Source: Crossaster papposus
Lineage: Eukaryota; Echinodermata; Asteroidea; Velatida; Solasteridae
Direction: 5' to 3'
Assembly: GCA_037893245.1 (NCBI GenBank)
Contig: JBAIAA010000886.1
Location: 682,001-746,000, forward strand
Length of the DNA: 64,000 nt
Positions 22,871-33,600 of the stretch are shown here, piece by piece (position 1 is the stretch's first letter; each line of letters begins with the position of its first letter). The position numbers and the translations under genes were made by a program. The notes beneath the pieces are model-generated. The model saw nothing but the letters and a program-made list of their open reading frames with translations. It made no database searches and had not been told where the DNA came from.

Positions 22871-23376
22871 GATTCATGCGAAGTGGTATTAGACCTCAGC
22901 AAAATCAGTTGTAAAAAGTGTCCATCAATTACTTCTTGCAGCAATGCATTTTGAAGAACTTCCACAAGTACAATGTACCGTAGACTGACGTCACACGTTG
23001 AAGAAAGTCAGTATTCTTAATTTTCTGCTGTGGGATGGTTGACGTCACAATGACTTCATGGATCACAGGTTTCATTTTGAAGCTGGATGAAGACAGAACA
23101 TCTGGATTTACTACTGGGTTTAGAGATGATGGTTGAAGTGATGTTGCCATGACAACTGTTACTGGTGTGCATTTACTGCAGATGCCGTCATGATAACCGC
23201 TGCAGTCATCAAAGGCTTCCTGCTGCTGCTGCTGGATTGAGTGAGCTGTGAATGCTGAGCTGTCTCACCGCTAGATTGGCTACAGTTAAAGTAGACAGAT
23301 GGCAATGTGAGGAGCACTCGCTGATGTCTGCGTCTTACAGCGCGGTTCTAAAAGTACATGCTAGAAAATTCGTATA
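22871..23376. other. No gene seen
   Basis: Intergenic sequence with a short CTG run near 23220. Nothing else is recognised. Confidence 0.4.
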
Positions 23377-24639
23377 CACTCTTAAAACTCCGGGGTTACA
23401 AATCCCGTGGTCATTATTTTTTGACAACTTTCGTGGTCGAAATAACCCCGAACTGTTCAACTTCTGTTTTAATAACTACGTTTATTGGGGTCATTTTGAC
23501 CACGAAAATTGTGGTGAAATTAATTACGCATTCTGATTGGTTGAGGTTTGTCATGCTATCACGTCATTGTGTACTAATACACGGTTCGGCGAAGCGCCGA
23601 TCATGACTTTATTAAATAAGAATGCTTTTAAAAGTAAATTCAGTTAAAAGTTAAGTTAAAATGTAGTTAAAAAATAAAATGATTGTTTTTGTGAGAAAGA
23701 AATGTTACTTCACATTTTACAAGCAAACTTATGGTAGACCTACATAATTGTTCGCGGATGTACATGTACATGTACGCAGCGTGACATGTCGGCCACCGCG
23801 CGAATTTTGACACGAAGCGGCCGCCATTGCAACTTTGTTGACAACGCGGCGTTAAAACGAAGGAGAAATTGCTTGAATACTGGGTTTTCAATACTATATT
23901 GAAAAGTTTAAAGGTAGGATGTGGTAAAAGCAGTGAAGACAGTCTGTGTAGGTCTAGGTTAACTTTGGGAAGTTCGTGCGTACCGAAGTTACGCTGCATT
24001 TTTGCACTCATTTTTACGTTAGCCGGCGACGCTGTGTTGGTATGCGAACGTAGCGTGCACTGGCGATTCCGGTACATGACTTGTGTTTCACTATTCGGCC
24101 GGCCACCGCTCCCGATACGCGTGCGTGGTACGACCGGTCGGTGTAGCGCGAATCCAGTTGAAATATGCCAGAGTAGCCAGACTGGGGCGCCGGTTGCGGT
24201 ACTAAATTTAGAAGGCTGCGTGTGTTTACAGTACCAAATGATAAACTGGCTACTCGTAATCGTATACAGAGACTGTCTTCATGTGTTTATATCGCATCCT
24301 ACCTATAGTGCCTTTTCAAATTTAGTTTAATACCACAGCATTCCAGTAAATTCTCCATAGATTTCTAAACATATTCATATAACGTGGACAAATTGGTGAC
24401 CACGAAAATGGGGTTATTTCGAAATGACAACGGGAAGGGGTTAATTTGACCACGGGATTTGGGTTATATTATAACCACGATTGTTGTCAAAATCTGACAA
24501 CAATACGTGGTTGTTTTTGTTGACCACGTCGCACGGGGTCATTTTGACCACGTACGTCGTCTGTGCATATCTGACGACGGGAACGTGGTTAAAGATGACC
24601 ACGACGTGGTTACTTTTTAACCACGTATTTTTAAGAGTG
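23377..24639. mobile_element. 1.26 kb TA-target element with CACTCTTAAAA ends
   Basis: Inverted termini CACTCTTAAAA are flanked by TA on both sides. Both subterminal regions are filled with repeated ACCACG/CGTGGT and GGGGTTATTT words, about 150 bp on the left and 250 bp on the right. No transposase is present, so it is non-autonomous. A TA duplication suits Tc1/mariner-like transposition, but the superfamily is unproven. Confidence 0.65.
23913..24306. mobile_element. Nested degenerate inverted-repeat insert
   Basis: Within the TA element, AGGTAGGATG with a downstream GAAGACAGTCT (23913-23943) recurs inverted at about 24268-24306. This looks like an older MITE nested in or carried by the larger element. 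Its ends resemble those of TTAA family 1 only over about ten bases. Confidence 0.45.
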
Positions 24640-25151
24640 TACTGGATCTGCGAAAGTTGGAAGTTGATGTCACGTGCGAAGGGTCTAGCACCCCTAAAAT
24701 ATTGGCTCTAGAACCGCACCTGGCATCTTACCAGATGGACAGTCATAATCTTAAGAAGTTCCGGGTGTAGAGAACTTCCACATCCCCACTTCTGAATGGA
24801 CTCTTGATGATTTACTGGTTCCAAGTAGCTACTGCCTTCCAATGTTTATGGACCATCCAGCCTGACAGAGGCTATCACGTGTTGGCTTTAGAAATCAAGT
24901 CCTTCATGCTTAAGTCACTCTGCATCACCAAGAAGAGCCATTTAACTTCCCAACAGTGTCTGGATAACAACCTCTAAGTTGATCCAAGTTGTCTTCAATT
25001 GAACATTTTTCTAGACTTTCATTCTGCAAGCCATGAATGTGCATTCACATGTGCAGTCATCTCTCCGAGAAGCAGGGCTTGTTTAGCAGTAACCACAATT
25101 TATGTTTGTTTAATTTATATAATTAGACTTTGGAAAATATGGTTTTTTTAA
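24640..25151. other. No gene seen
   Basis: Intergenic sequence with no supported feature. Confidence 0.4.
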
Positions 25152-25316
25152 CCAGTTCGCGCCGGGATTATTTTAACATCACCGAGCCGAGGGGCGGGAT
25201 GATTTTTAACGAAACTTGATCCTAACAGACATTTCTGGCCTTGCTCATGGCGAGTTTATGCGTCATTCATTTTGAATCTGGGGAAATCTTTGCGTTTATC
25301 ATTTGGCGCGAACTGG
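25152..25316 (+). mobile_element. TTAA MITE family 2, shortened copy
   Basis: It has the same CCAGTTCGCGCCGG ends as the 21.57 and 28.93 kb copies but is only about 165 bp, having lost part of the middle. TTAA precedes it at 25148-25151; the other side has decayed to GTAA. Confidence 0.85.
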
Positions 25317-25778
25317 GTAAAGGCTATTAAACATGTACATTCATTACACTTTAATATTATTATACAACTGATATACAGATCTTTGTCATTTAATTGGTGG
25401 AACTCGTACCATGTGACATTCATTATTGTTCCCATTCACATCAGGTTAATGAGATTTACTATTCAACAGTTATAATCATCCTTGTTCCTATGGTTAACAG
25501 TTGACCCTCACCACAAAACCTGGGGAGAAGGTTGTAACCCGATTAATGCTGGGCTGTTTTCCAAATCCCACCTGCATCAATCCCATGGCTTCATTTATGC
25601 AGTTTGGCAATGGTAATGGAGCAGGAGACGAAGCCCAAGCTGGGGTTTGGAAAATGGCTCTGCTTGTTGACAACATACAATAATGGCAGCGGGTGGGGAC
25701 ATCAACATACATGTATGAGCCAACATTAACGGATCGAATGTATATCAGTTATATACAACAAATATTGAGTGGTCTTAG
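25317..25778. other. No gene supported
   Basis: A 60-codon open frame (25501-25683) has no recognisable domain. Otherwise the sequence is AT-rich. Confidence 0.35.
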
Positions 25779-26530
25779 AGATACACCATTGGTTATTGCT
25801 TGAATTATCATGAATGGTTACATTTGGGGGGTTGTATTTTATAGTAAATATCATTTAAAGGTAGTATACACCATTGGTAATTTGTTGAATTATCAGGAAT
25901 GGGTAGATTTGGGGGGTTGTATTTTATAGTAAATATCGTTTAACTGACCTGTCCGAATTTTTACATTCATGGATGCCGAGAAAAGCATGAAAAACAGCGT
26001 TTGTTTTCTACCGGCGTCGAGCAGTTATTCTTATGTTATCTTTGTTTTTTCGCGCTCGCCGGACGGCGAGAATGAATTTTGGTTTATACAATTCAATTTT
26101 TTGGAACAATTACAGGATATCTAAGGCCCTCATTTTGCTGGATGCCTACAATCATTATTTACTTTTAAATAAGTAAGATATTTCTTAATAATTCGGTAGT
26201 AAATTTTTTCGATATCTGCAAATGGTGTATCCTACCTTTAACTGACCTGTCCGAAGTTTTACAATCATGGATGCCGAGAAAAGCACAAAAACGGCGTTTG
26301 TTTTCAACCGGTGTTGAGTGGTTATTCTTATGTTATTTTGGGGGTTTTTCCCGATCGCCATCTCGCGAATTTTTCTTTATAAAATTAAATTTTTCAGAAT
26401 AATTACTGGATATCTAGGGCAACCATTTATCTGGATGCCTAGAATCATTATTTACTTTAAAATGAGTAAGATATTTCTTAATAATTCGGTAGTAAATATT
26501 TTCAATATATGCAAATGGTGTATCCTACCT
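25779..26530 (+). mobile_element. TTAA MITE family 1, outer copy split by an insertion
   Basis: Left part 25779-25854 and right part 26242-26530 together make one copy of the same element as 63450-63821. It is interrupted at an internal TTAA by a second copy of the same family. TTAA follows at 26531-26534. Confidence 0.88.
25859..26237 (+). mobile_element. TTAA MITE family 1, inner nested copy
   Basis: A 379 bp copy with AGGTAGKATACACCATT ends, flanked by TTAA at 25855-25858 and 26238-26241. It sits inside the outer copy, which resumes exactly after the second TTAA. This establishes both the ends and the target duplication of the family. Confidence 0.92.
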
Positions 26531-27178
26531 TTAAATTAAATTGTGAAATAAGAGGAATAGTATCGCTCGTTAAAATATAGTGATGGGAGAAATTGGAGAT
26601 TTCAAAATTCGGTTTTTCTTTTCTTTTTTTTTCAAACCGAATACTGATTAATTGATTTTACTGAAAGTTGCAATCCAGCTCACAATCATGTCAACAAAAG
26701 GTGAAGAGCAAGGTGCCTCTTGTGCTTAAAATGCAACAAGACATGTCCTGACAAACTAGCATAACAACATGTACACTCATGTACTGGTATTTGGCAAGAT
26801 TTGGAGATTGAGTTCAAAACAAATTATGTTACTTTTAAACCTTTTTCTGTAAAAACACACACACAATGGACGACTTTTTGCTAGAAATCTATTTATGCAG
26901 TGCACTGGGTTTAGTAGTAACTGTTCCCTGAAAAGTAAACTAGTCTTACACTGCAATACACCTAAACAATGTTGTCAGAGTCACCTTTATTGTTATGAGA
27001 CTAACCCCTCAATTACTTTCTTAATCCCCTTGACCCTTAATTCACCCGTCATTCGGCATCGTTTTAAACACGCGATGATGCTAAGTTACAGGCCGGTTGA
27101 AAATAGTTTCCTTTTTTTAAACTGGATACATTCTGTGTGCGATTACCAAAAGAAATTTTTCTCCTATAATAACCTCTG
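26531..27178. other. No gene seen
   Basis: AT-rich intergenic DNA between the MITE pair and the first homeobox promoter block. Confidence 0.4.
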
Positions 27179-27515
27179 CAAACACAATCTTTGAGAAACA
27201 ACCGGTGGCGTTTACAATGTTGACAGAGTCCGGTTTATTGATACCTTATCGAGAGACGTTGTGCCGCCACTCGACTGGCTCTTATCCCCAAACAAATAGT
27301 GTAAACTTTATTCCGGTGTCAATCACTTTCGCCTGAGACCAGCCCGTACGGTACCCCTAGGGCCGAGCAGGGCTGACGTAGCTAGCCGTATAGAATGTGT
27401 GTACATTAGATGCGTACGTACGTGGATGTAAACTTCAGTTCAATAATTACACTTCGGTCGGTCAAGATCGACGTATAATTATCTGATAACCTCCAAGCAA
27501 GCACCGGCACATATC
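27179..27515 (+). promoter_or_regulatory. Upstream block shared with the 43 kb homeobox gene
   Basis: About 330 bp upstream of the homeobox-like gene A aligns with 42801-43128 upstream of homeobox gene C. The best-kept part is 27179-27218 (ACAATCTTTGAGAAACAAC, then GGTGGCGTTTACAAT). Other shared words are TAGAATGTGTG and GGTACCC with GAGCAGGGC. The CTTTGA core fits a TCF/LEF site. Conservation may reflect recent duplication as much as function. Confidence 0.6.
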
Positions 27516-27910
27516 ATGTCTAACCCTAACCAAAAATTAGACGCAGGTACGTGTGCTTCTTTTTTTTAAATCAGAATCATCCTGTAATGTCGATCCTTAT
27601 TTCAAGGAAACAAGTTGATGCTTTGTCTTTCTTTAAAATGTTGGGAAACTTATTCCTTGTGCATTTCATTACAGGGGCCGGTCCATCCGGCGTTGACCGT
27701 GACGACACGCCGGTCGCATCGGCGGAGAGCATCGAACGGCCGCCCACGGCCCGGCGTACCCAGACCAGATTCGAGGCCGCTCAGTTGACCGTTCTAGAGG
27801 CTGGCTGGCTGGTTTGCAAATCTCCGTCTCGCGACGACCTGGAACAACCATGGACTAAGCACAGAGCACAGAAAGTCTCTACAGCAGCTGTTTGTGTTGG
27901 ATATGCTTGA
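27516..27910 (+). CDS. Homeobox-like gene A, lacking helix 3
   Basis: Exons 27516-27546 and 27675-27910 join in phase 1 through a gtacgt donor and an acag acceptor. The layout (tiny first exon, then a linker and homeodomain start) matches homeobox gene C at 43 kb. The protein is about 88 residues. ARRTQTRFEAAQLTVLEAGW fits homeodomain positions 1-20 with F8, Q12, L16 and an aromatic at 20; P26 and SRDD follow as in the loop before helix 2. Helix 2 is poorly kept, and no WF-N-R helix 3 exon is found before the next gene family. It is probably a decaying paralogue, though a truncated dominant-negative-type protein is possible. Confidence 0.55.
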
Positions 27911-28140
27911 AAAACGCGACAGTCAACTAACCGCAGTGTGTGATGTTTTTTTCTTCTGATGGTGTTCCTGGCCAACCAGATGATACTGTGTTTCCTGAAA
28001 ACATAGATCATCTCCTTGGCAGGACAAGATGTCCCCAACATCCAGTGTCCACTGTCTCCGGAACAGCAGCAACATGTAAGAAACATGCTCAATCCTCGTC
28101 AACACGTGACAGATCATGGTTTGTCAATGTATGTTAATGC

Positions 28141-28428
28141 TCGTCGCAGTGTAGCAATAGTTTAATCCTATATTTTTTTTTTGCATTTGAAGTTGCGTCG
28201 GTCGGTTGGTCTGCATTTCAACGTGGCAATAATCCAATTAATAAACATTTAAGGTATTTAATTTTCTTTTGGCATCTTATTTTTTGTATAATCGTGATCA
28301 TTTCTTCCGCCTCTCTTTTTACAAATATTTTATTATTATGGACATCCCTATGTGAGGAATGGAACATGATTTTACTATGTACTGTACAGTAGTTGTGTTT
28401 TTTTTTAAAAAGTAGAACGAGACAAAAA
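28141..28428. other. Conserved upstream sequence of GLW exon
   Basis: The part from about 28300 (ATGGACATCCCTATGTGAGG and GGAACATGATTT) recurs before the GLW-type exon at 37030-37134 and 45110-45190. It is duplicated along with the exon and is probably its intron or leader. No coding frame is seen. Confidence 0.5.
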
Positions 28429-28875
28429 ATGCAAACCAAAGTGATGTGTACAGAGGAAGTCACCAAACAAGGAGGGTTGTGGACAACGGCGAAAAGAGTT
28501 GAGAAGGAGATGAAGAAACTGCATCACCAGAATGCATCGGACGAAGACATTCGAAGGGCAATGTATAACCAACTGAATTTTCACCCAAACATACTTGCCT
28601 CCGAAACCCCACGTCGGGAATGTTTCCAACTAGAAACGACAGACGGCGGAAAAAGAAGAAGAGCGAGAAAGAGGCCCCGCGGCCGAGGGACCCAACCCCA
28701 CCGAGGAACTTAATCAAGACCCGGGACCAGACCTTCTACGTGGACGCGACATCGTCGGACGATGATCAGTCCAATGAAAAGTCCGAGTCCGAGTCAGATT
28801 CTTCATCGGCAGATAGCGACTCTGCAGCCAGAAAGAAACCAAATGTTGGTGCATCAGCTCAAAACTCGCACACCG
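28429..28875 (+). CDS. GLW-domain exon fused to acidic exon, copy 1
   Basis: From ATG 28429 one frame encodes a helical region with GGLWTTAKRVEKEMKKL, then DEDIRRAMYNQLNFHPNILA; the same region recurs at 37.1 and 45.2 kb. I do not know the domain, though GLW..., QLNFxxxIL patterns occur in multicopy invertebrate proteins. Without an intron it runs into a segment (28663-28875) that elsewhere is a separate phase 1-1 exon. In that exon's own frame it encodes acidic serine-rich sequence: RDQTFYVD, then a KSESESDSSSADSD run and a RKKPNVGAS tail ending at the donor G|gtaagt. The two frames differ here, so this copy may be an accidental fusion. Confidence 0.5.
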
Positions 28876-28926
28876 GTAAGTCAAGCAAACATTTCCAAGA
28901 AAAAAACAAATTATGATGCGTCTTAA

Positions 28927-29160
28927 CCAGTTCGCGCCGGGATTATTTTAACATCACCGAGCCCACGGGCGGGATTATTTTTAACAAAACTCTATCTGAA
29001 GCGGGTTCAGGCTGATAGTGCCGGGAAGCACACCCACGCATTTCCGGCCTTGCTCGCTGCTGACATACATTTCCGAACTTGAACTTGGCGTGTTTATGCG
29101 TCATCCGTTTTGAATTTGGGGAAATTTTTGCGTTTATATACGTCATCCGGCGCGAACTGG
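28927..29160 (+). mobile_element. TTAA MITE family 2, full copy in an intron
   Basis: A 234 bp copy with CCAGTTCGCGCCGG ends and TTAA on both sides (28923-28926, 29161-29164). The duplicated intron at 36235-36260 and again at 32900-32925 reads GCGTCTTAAAGC without the insert, so both preserve the empty site. Confidence 0.93.
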
Positions 29161-29205
29161 TTAAAGCAATAAGGCCCGCCAAGGTTCGGATGCAAAATTA
29201 CCACC

Positions 29206-29565
29206 TTTCCACCCCGGCAGCAAGATTCGGAATCGGCGTGGGAAACTGGGGATACGGAACTACAAGAGCAGATGGACGAAGACGAAAAGTTGGACTCCGT
29301 CGTCCAAGATATAGGGGGGTGGTCAAGGCCACTCCTTATAAGCCTGGAACGACGGGCGACGCAGGCGATCAGGGCAACCACAAACATTACAAGGGGCAAC
29401 GCCCATGAATGCCCCTTCCCCCAATGCTCGCCAGGGAGGCTGTTCGCCAACGTTTACAACCACATGCGAAAGGTGCATCACACAACGATGTCCCGGGCCA
29501 ACAAAAACATAAACAAAGAGAATAAAAACCGGTCAGACAAAACTCCTTGTGTGTTGTACTTTTAG
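29206..29565 (+). pseudogene. C2H2 zinc finger exon, copy 1 (5' end deleted)
   Basis: The frame encodes an acidic stretch (EQMDEDEKLDSVVQDIGGWS), a basic helix (RPLLISLERRATQAIRA), then one C2H2 finger: AHECPFPQCSPGRLFANVYN with HMRKVHH, that is Cys-x4-Cys-x12-His-x4-His. A single finger with a GRLFA core suggests a nucleic-acid or protein-binding module. Compared with the 36.5 kb copy, the intron end, the acceptor and the first part of the exon are missing here (joined near 29200). The exon therefore cannot be spliced in the original way. A MITE also sits in the upstream intron. Confidence 0.6.
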
Positions 29566-29945
29566 CATAATGGTTGACAAAAAAAATTAGAAAGGGAATT
29601 TCCGTGGCAAGTAGGAGTAGTTTTTTTGGTTTTTTTAAATACGGTTATTTAAATTCTTGGTTATTTTTATTTTACAAAAACAATTTTTTAGTTTTGGTTT
29701 TAATTAGAGGTGTGTTTTGTTTTAAAGAAATACAGTGTTAGCTAGCTGCAAAGAGTTTTTAGTTAATTTAGGTTATTTTGGTGACGGGTTTATTCAAATT
29801 AGTTTAAAAAGGAAAAGATTAAAATATTAAAAAAGGTTAATAACATAGATTTTGTTTTTTATTTTTACAACTGATAGTTTACAACTGACAGTTTATTTAG
29901 TGTTCTTTGAATTAGTGTTTAGTCCAATAAAATAAAAAAAGAAGT

Positions 29946-30266
29946 TTGAAAGAACTGAAAGACTCGGCTTCGGAAACTGGGGATACAGAAGTACAAGAAC
30001 AAATGGATGAGGACGAGAAATTGGACTCCGTCGTCCAGGATATAGGAGGGTGGTCAAGGCCACTCCTTATACGCCTGGAACAACGGGTGACACAGGCGAT
30101 CAGGGCAACCACAAACGTGACAAGGGGCAACGCCCATGAATGCCCCTTCCCCCAATGCTCGCCAGGGAGGCTGTTCGCAAACGTGTATAACCACATGCGA
30201 AAGGTGCATCACACAAACGATGTCCCAGGCCAAAAAATTGGGAAGTGTGTATTATCTCCCGTTTGA
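29946..30266 (+). CDS. C2H2 zinc finger exon, copy 2
   Basis: This is a second copy of the acidic-helix-C2H2 module: SASETGDTEVQEQMDEDEKL, then LEQRVTQAIRATTNVTRGN and the finger ECPFPQCSPGRLFANVYNH with MRKVHH. It ends in KIGKCVLSPV, which matches the end of the 36.9 kb copy. The 5' boundary is unclear because the sequence before 29946 is unrelated to the other copies. The finger itself keeps both cysteines and both histidines, so it could still be functional if transcribed. Confidence 0.55.
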   Translation: MKELKDSASETGDTEVQEQMDEDEKLDSVVQDIGGWSRPLLIRLEQRVTQAIRATTNVTRGNAHECPFPQCSPGRLFANVYNHMRKVHHTNDVPGQKIGKCVLSPV

Positions 30267-30541
30267 GTTTATCCTAACCTTGGGTGTTCCTAACTATAAG
30301 TATTATTGTAAATCAGAGCCTACCTACAGTATGTATGTGGTAAAAGTATTGTTCTGACCGCCCAGTGTATCATTATGATACAGTGCCCATCATCTATGTT
30401 TTTCCTTTAGACTATTTCTCAAATACAAATAAAATTAAAGTTCCTTCAATCAGCATTTACATTGTAATTACAAAAATTATTTTATTATAATACTGTCATC
30501 ATTTTCATTGTCATATTTTTCTTCCTCGTTCATTTTGACAG

Positions 30542-31409
30542 TCGGATGACGAGATCGAGACACAACTAGAACTGCCACCAACGGTAAGACCAGCTGTTTA
30601 GAGTGGATGAAAATGTTAATTATTGGCATAATTAAACAACTATTTCTCTCTACAGTTTTGAATTCTCAAATTTTAATATTTTTGGACATTTTTACAGTTG
30701 TTATTTCTTGTTCATTTCGACTATTTCTCAAATGAAATTAAAGTTCCTTCAATCATCATTTTCATTGTAATTACCAAAATGATTGTATTATCAATACTGT
30801 CATCATTTTCATTGTAATGTCATATTCTTCTTCCTCGTTCATTTTGACAGTCGGATACATGCATGCCAGAGTCCGAGTCATCTTTGGATGACAGTACTCC
30901 TGAACTGATTGAGGTGAGTTGTAGTTGAAGACCAATTTTATCTATATTTGTTGGTGGGGTATTTGTGTTGATATGTTTAGAGTGGATGAAAATGTTAATT
31001 GATGTCACAATTAAGCAATTATTTGTCTCCACAGTTGTTATTTCTTGTTTATTGGTCAGAGTATGGTCAGAAGATGCCATCAACGGTAAGACCAGCAAAA
31101 AAATAGCTTGAGATGAGTTGTACTTTGTAGTTGAAGACAAATTTAATTTATATTCGTTTGTGGGTATTCGTGCGGAAACATGTATGTTTAGAGAAGATAA
31201 AAATGTTAATTGATGACATAATTATTTCTCTTCTATTTATTTATCTTCTAAAATGTTGTATATTACAGGTTGAAGATCTACATTTACAAAAGAAAGAGGG
31301 TGAATCATCATCTTTGTCACCAGGGTCATCCCAAGTCCAAGACACAGAGGCCCCTAGTGATGACAGAGACTACTTATACACTGTTTTGAAAAAGGGGACA
31401 ATATTGTAA
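30542..31409 (+). CDS. Phase-0 micro-exon series, acidic C-terminus
   Basis: Four short exons with good splice sites, all multiples of three and all phase 0: 30542-30583 (SDDEIETQLELPPT), 30851-30913 (SDTCMPESESSLDDSTPELI and E), 31035-31085 (LLFLVYWSEYGQKMPST) and 31269-31409, which ends in VLKKGTIL and a stop. The introns are themselves tandem duplicates: the words TTAGAGTGGATGAAAATGTT and CTTCCTCGTTCATTTTGACA recur. The product is an acidic, serine-rich tail of unknown function. It could be the 3' end of the zinc finger gene upstream. The third exon is least certain. Confidence 0.45.
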
Positions 31410-32259
31410 AGATCTTGTAACTCACATACACCCTGACCTTATATTAAACTTTGTTGCTCCCAACCCAAGGTTGTGGAGTCAGTGATATTGTAACTGAAAA
31501 TGGGTCTGGTGCACAAACTCTTGAACCAATGGGGTCACGGTGGCTGGGGAGTAAATGGGTCCGATGTTTGGAAAATTCCTTATAGCTGAGTACAATGGAG
31601 CCTTGTGGGTTGGTACTTGAAGTTTAGAAACCCAGGGGAGCCGAGTACAAGGAACCTTATAGCATAAGTTAAGATTAGCTGTCAGTGGTCTGACAGGGTG
31701 TTGCGAGTTGTATTCATGAGGTTGTATAAAATCAATAACAAGGCAAACCTGAAAAGGGGGAAACCAGGATTGTTTAGAACACTTTTGAAAGCATACACTG
31801 CATGTATGGGACTAAATTCTGTTTGGATGGGGCTTGCAAATACATGGTGGACTACAGGGGGGGGGGGGGGGGGGGAGAAGAAGACAGTTGTTCGATGTTG
31901 CTCGATGGGAGTTGTTCTTATGATTCTGATGCAGTTCAGATTTAGTTTGTGACTAAGTTGTGTTGTGTTGTAGTCTTGTACTTGGGAGGCCGATTTTGTG
32001 CGCAGGATCTCGGACGAGTTGAGCACAAGTGCCTGGGATAATGTAGCACTATATACAGATGTAGGGTAGACCACATTAATGGAATTACCTTACTATAGTG
32101 TGTTACGTTGATGTAGGGCTGCTGATGCAGAAATTATGTATACAATTGTTTTTTTTATTTTTATTTTAACAAGGCTCCTGGTAAAACTCTGTAAGGACCC
32201 AAAACAGCCGCAAACAATATATAAGTACTTGCTCAGTGTCAAACAATTTGTACCTCCAA
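31410..32259. other. Mostly non-coding, G run near 31858
   Basis: It contains a G run at about 31858-31875 and a pair of related words (AGCCGAGTACAAGGAACCTTATAG). No gene is supported. A short coding-like stretch near 31985-32065 is not bounded convincingly. Confidence 0.35.
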
Positions 32260-33600
32260 ATGAACCCTGAGGCGGCCAAGACTATGAAGATGACAAATAA
32301 GATCAACCAGTCTATGGCTCTGGTTGAGCACTTCATGCAGTGCCTCCGACCCAGCATTATCGAATGCATGAACTACAACAAATCACAGGCGAGAAAGAGC
32401 CCCCCGCTGCCGATGGAGACCGCCAGAAGACCCGTGGCGTTCTACGTGGACCCTGAGCGAGGCGTCCCGACCCGGGACGTCCAGGAAGGACCCGCCGCGT
32501 GCCCAAAGCGGGCCAAAACTGGTAAGTCAATTTTCAATATCATAAAAAGGCAAAAACAAGCAGTTTGTTCAGATGCAAGTTTGGCACGACCAATTTAATA
32601 AATAAAAAAAAAAAAAGTAAAAAAAACAAATTTATTATTTGGCCCTTTCCACGAACGCACGCCAAAATAAAAACCCTTAACCCCTGATAACTTGGGTTAT
32701 GATGGTGCCTGCCAACAAAAAAAAACCCGTCGAATCAACAAAAAAGGTACAACTCTATAACAATTTATAACAAATTTTACAGGCAAGAAAGAGGCCCCGA
32801 GGCACCAGACGTTCACCGTGGACGATGATGAGTCAGAGTCAGAGTCAGAGTCGCACACCGGTAATTAAAGCAAACATCTCCAAGAAAAACACATATTATG
32901 ATGCATGCGTCTTAAAGCCATAAGGCCCGCCGCCATGGTTCGGTTGCAAAATTTTAACGTCAGTCATACGTCAAGAAGTTGAAAATAAAAAGTGGCAGTC
33001 CAAAAAAAAGAAAAAAAAAAAAAAAAAAAAAAGCGTCTTTGTAGGAGCTATTACATGTATGTGAACCATATTTGATTTGATAGGCAGCATTATTGAGATT
33101 GAAAAACTTAGAATGCCACGCGACCTCATTTGCTAATTTGTACCCAGGCATTTAAAATGTTTTCTTCTTGTTTCTCTTTTTTAGGCACCAGTACGGCTGC
33201 AAAAATGATCATCCAGCGCTAGGCCCTCCTTTCAAAGTTCCCGACAATGGCACCGTCCGCCGCCGCTCCTGACTCTTTCGCCATACCGCAACAACAGCAG
33301 CGAGACTCGGACTCGGGGTAGGACACCGAACTCATCGAACGCATCCAAGAGGATGACAAGTTGGACGCCGTCCTCCAGGATATAGAGGGGTGGCCAAGGC
33401 CACTCCTTATACGCCTGGAACGGCGTGCAACTCAGGCCATACGGGCGACAACTGACATGACGCGGGGAAACGCACACGAGTGTCCGTTTTCCCAATGCTC
33501 GCCGGGGAGGCTTTTCGCCAACGTTTGCAATCACATGCGAAGGGTGCACAACACAACGATGACCAGAGCCAAAAGATCCATTAAAAATCCATGCCTCTCA
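32260..33600 (+). pseudogene. GEKEAP/C2H2 family gene, copy 3 (decayed)
   Basis: Three exons in matching phase 1: 32260-32521 (MTNKINQSMALVEHFMQCLR, then a FYVDPERG segment ending KRAKTG), 32783-32860 (GKKEAPRHQTFTVDDDESES) and 33185-33600. The third has the acidic start, LERRATQAIRATTDM and a C2H2 finger ECPFSQCSPGRLFANVCNH with MRRVHN. The third exon has two in-frame stops (33222-33224 and 33319-33321) before the finger, so the full protein cannot be made in this frame. The finger keeps its four ligands. The exon order is the same as in the 36 kb copy. Confidence 0.6.

Noticed and set aside
25501-25683. 60-residue protein
   Set aside because: A single short frame with no domain or splice context; kept only as a remark.
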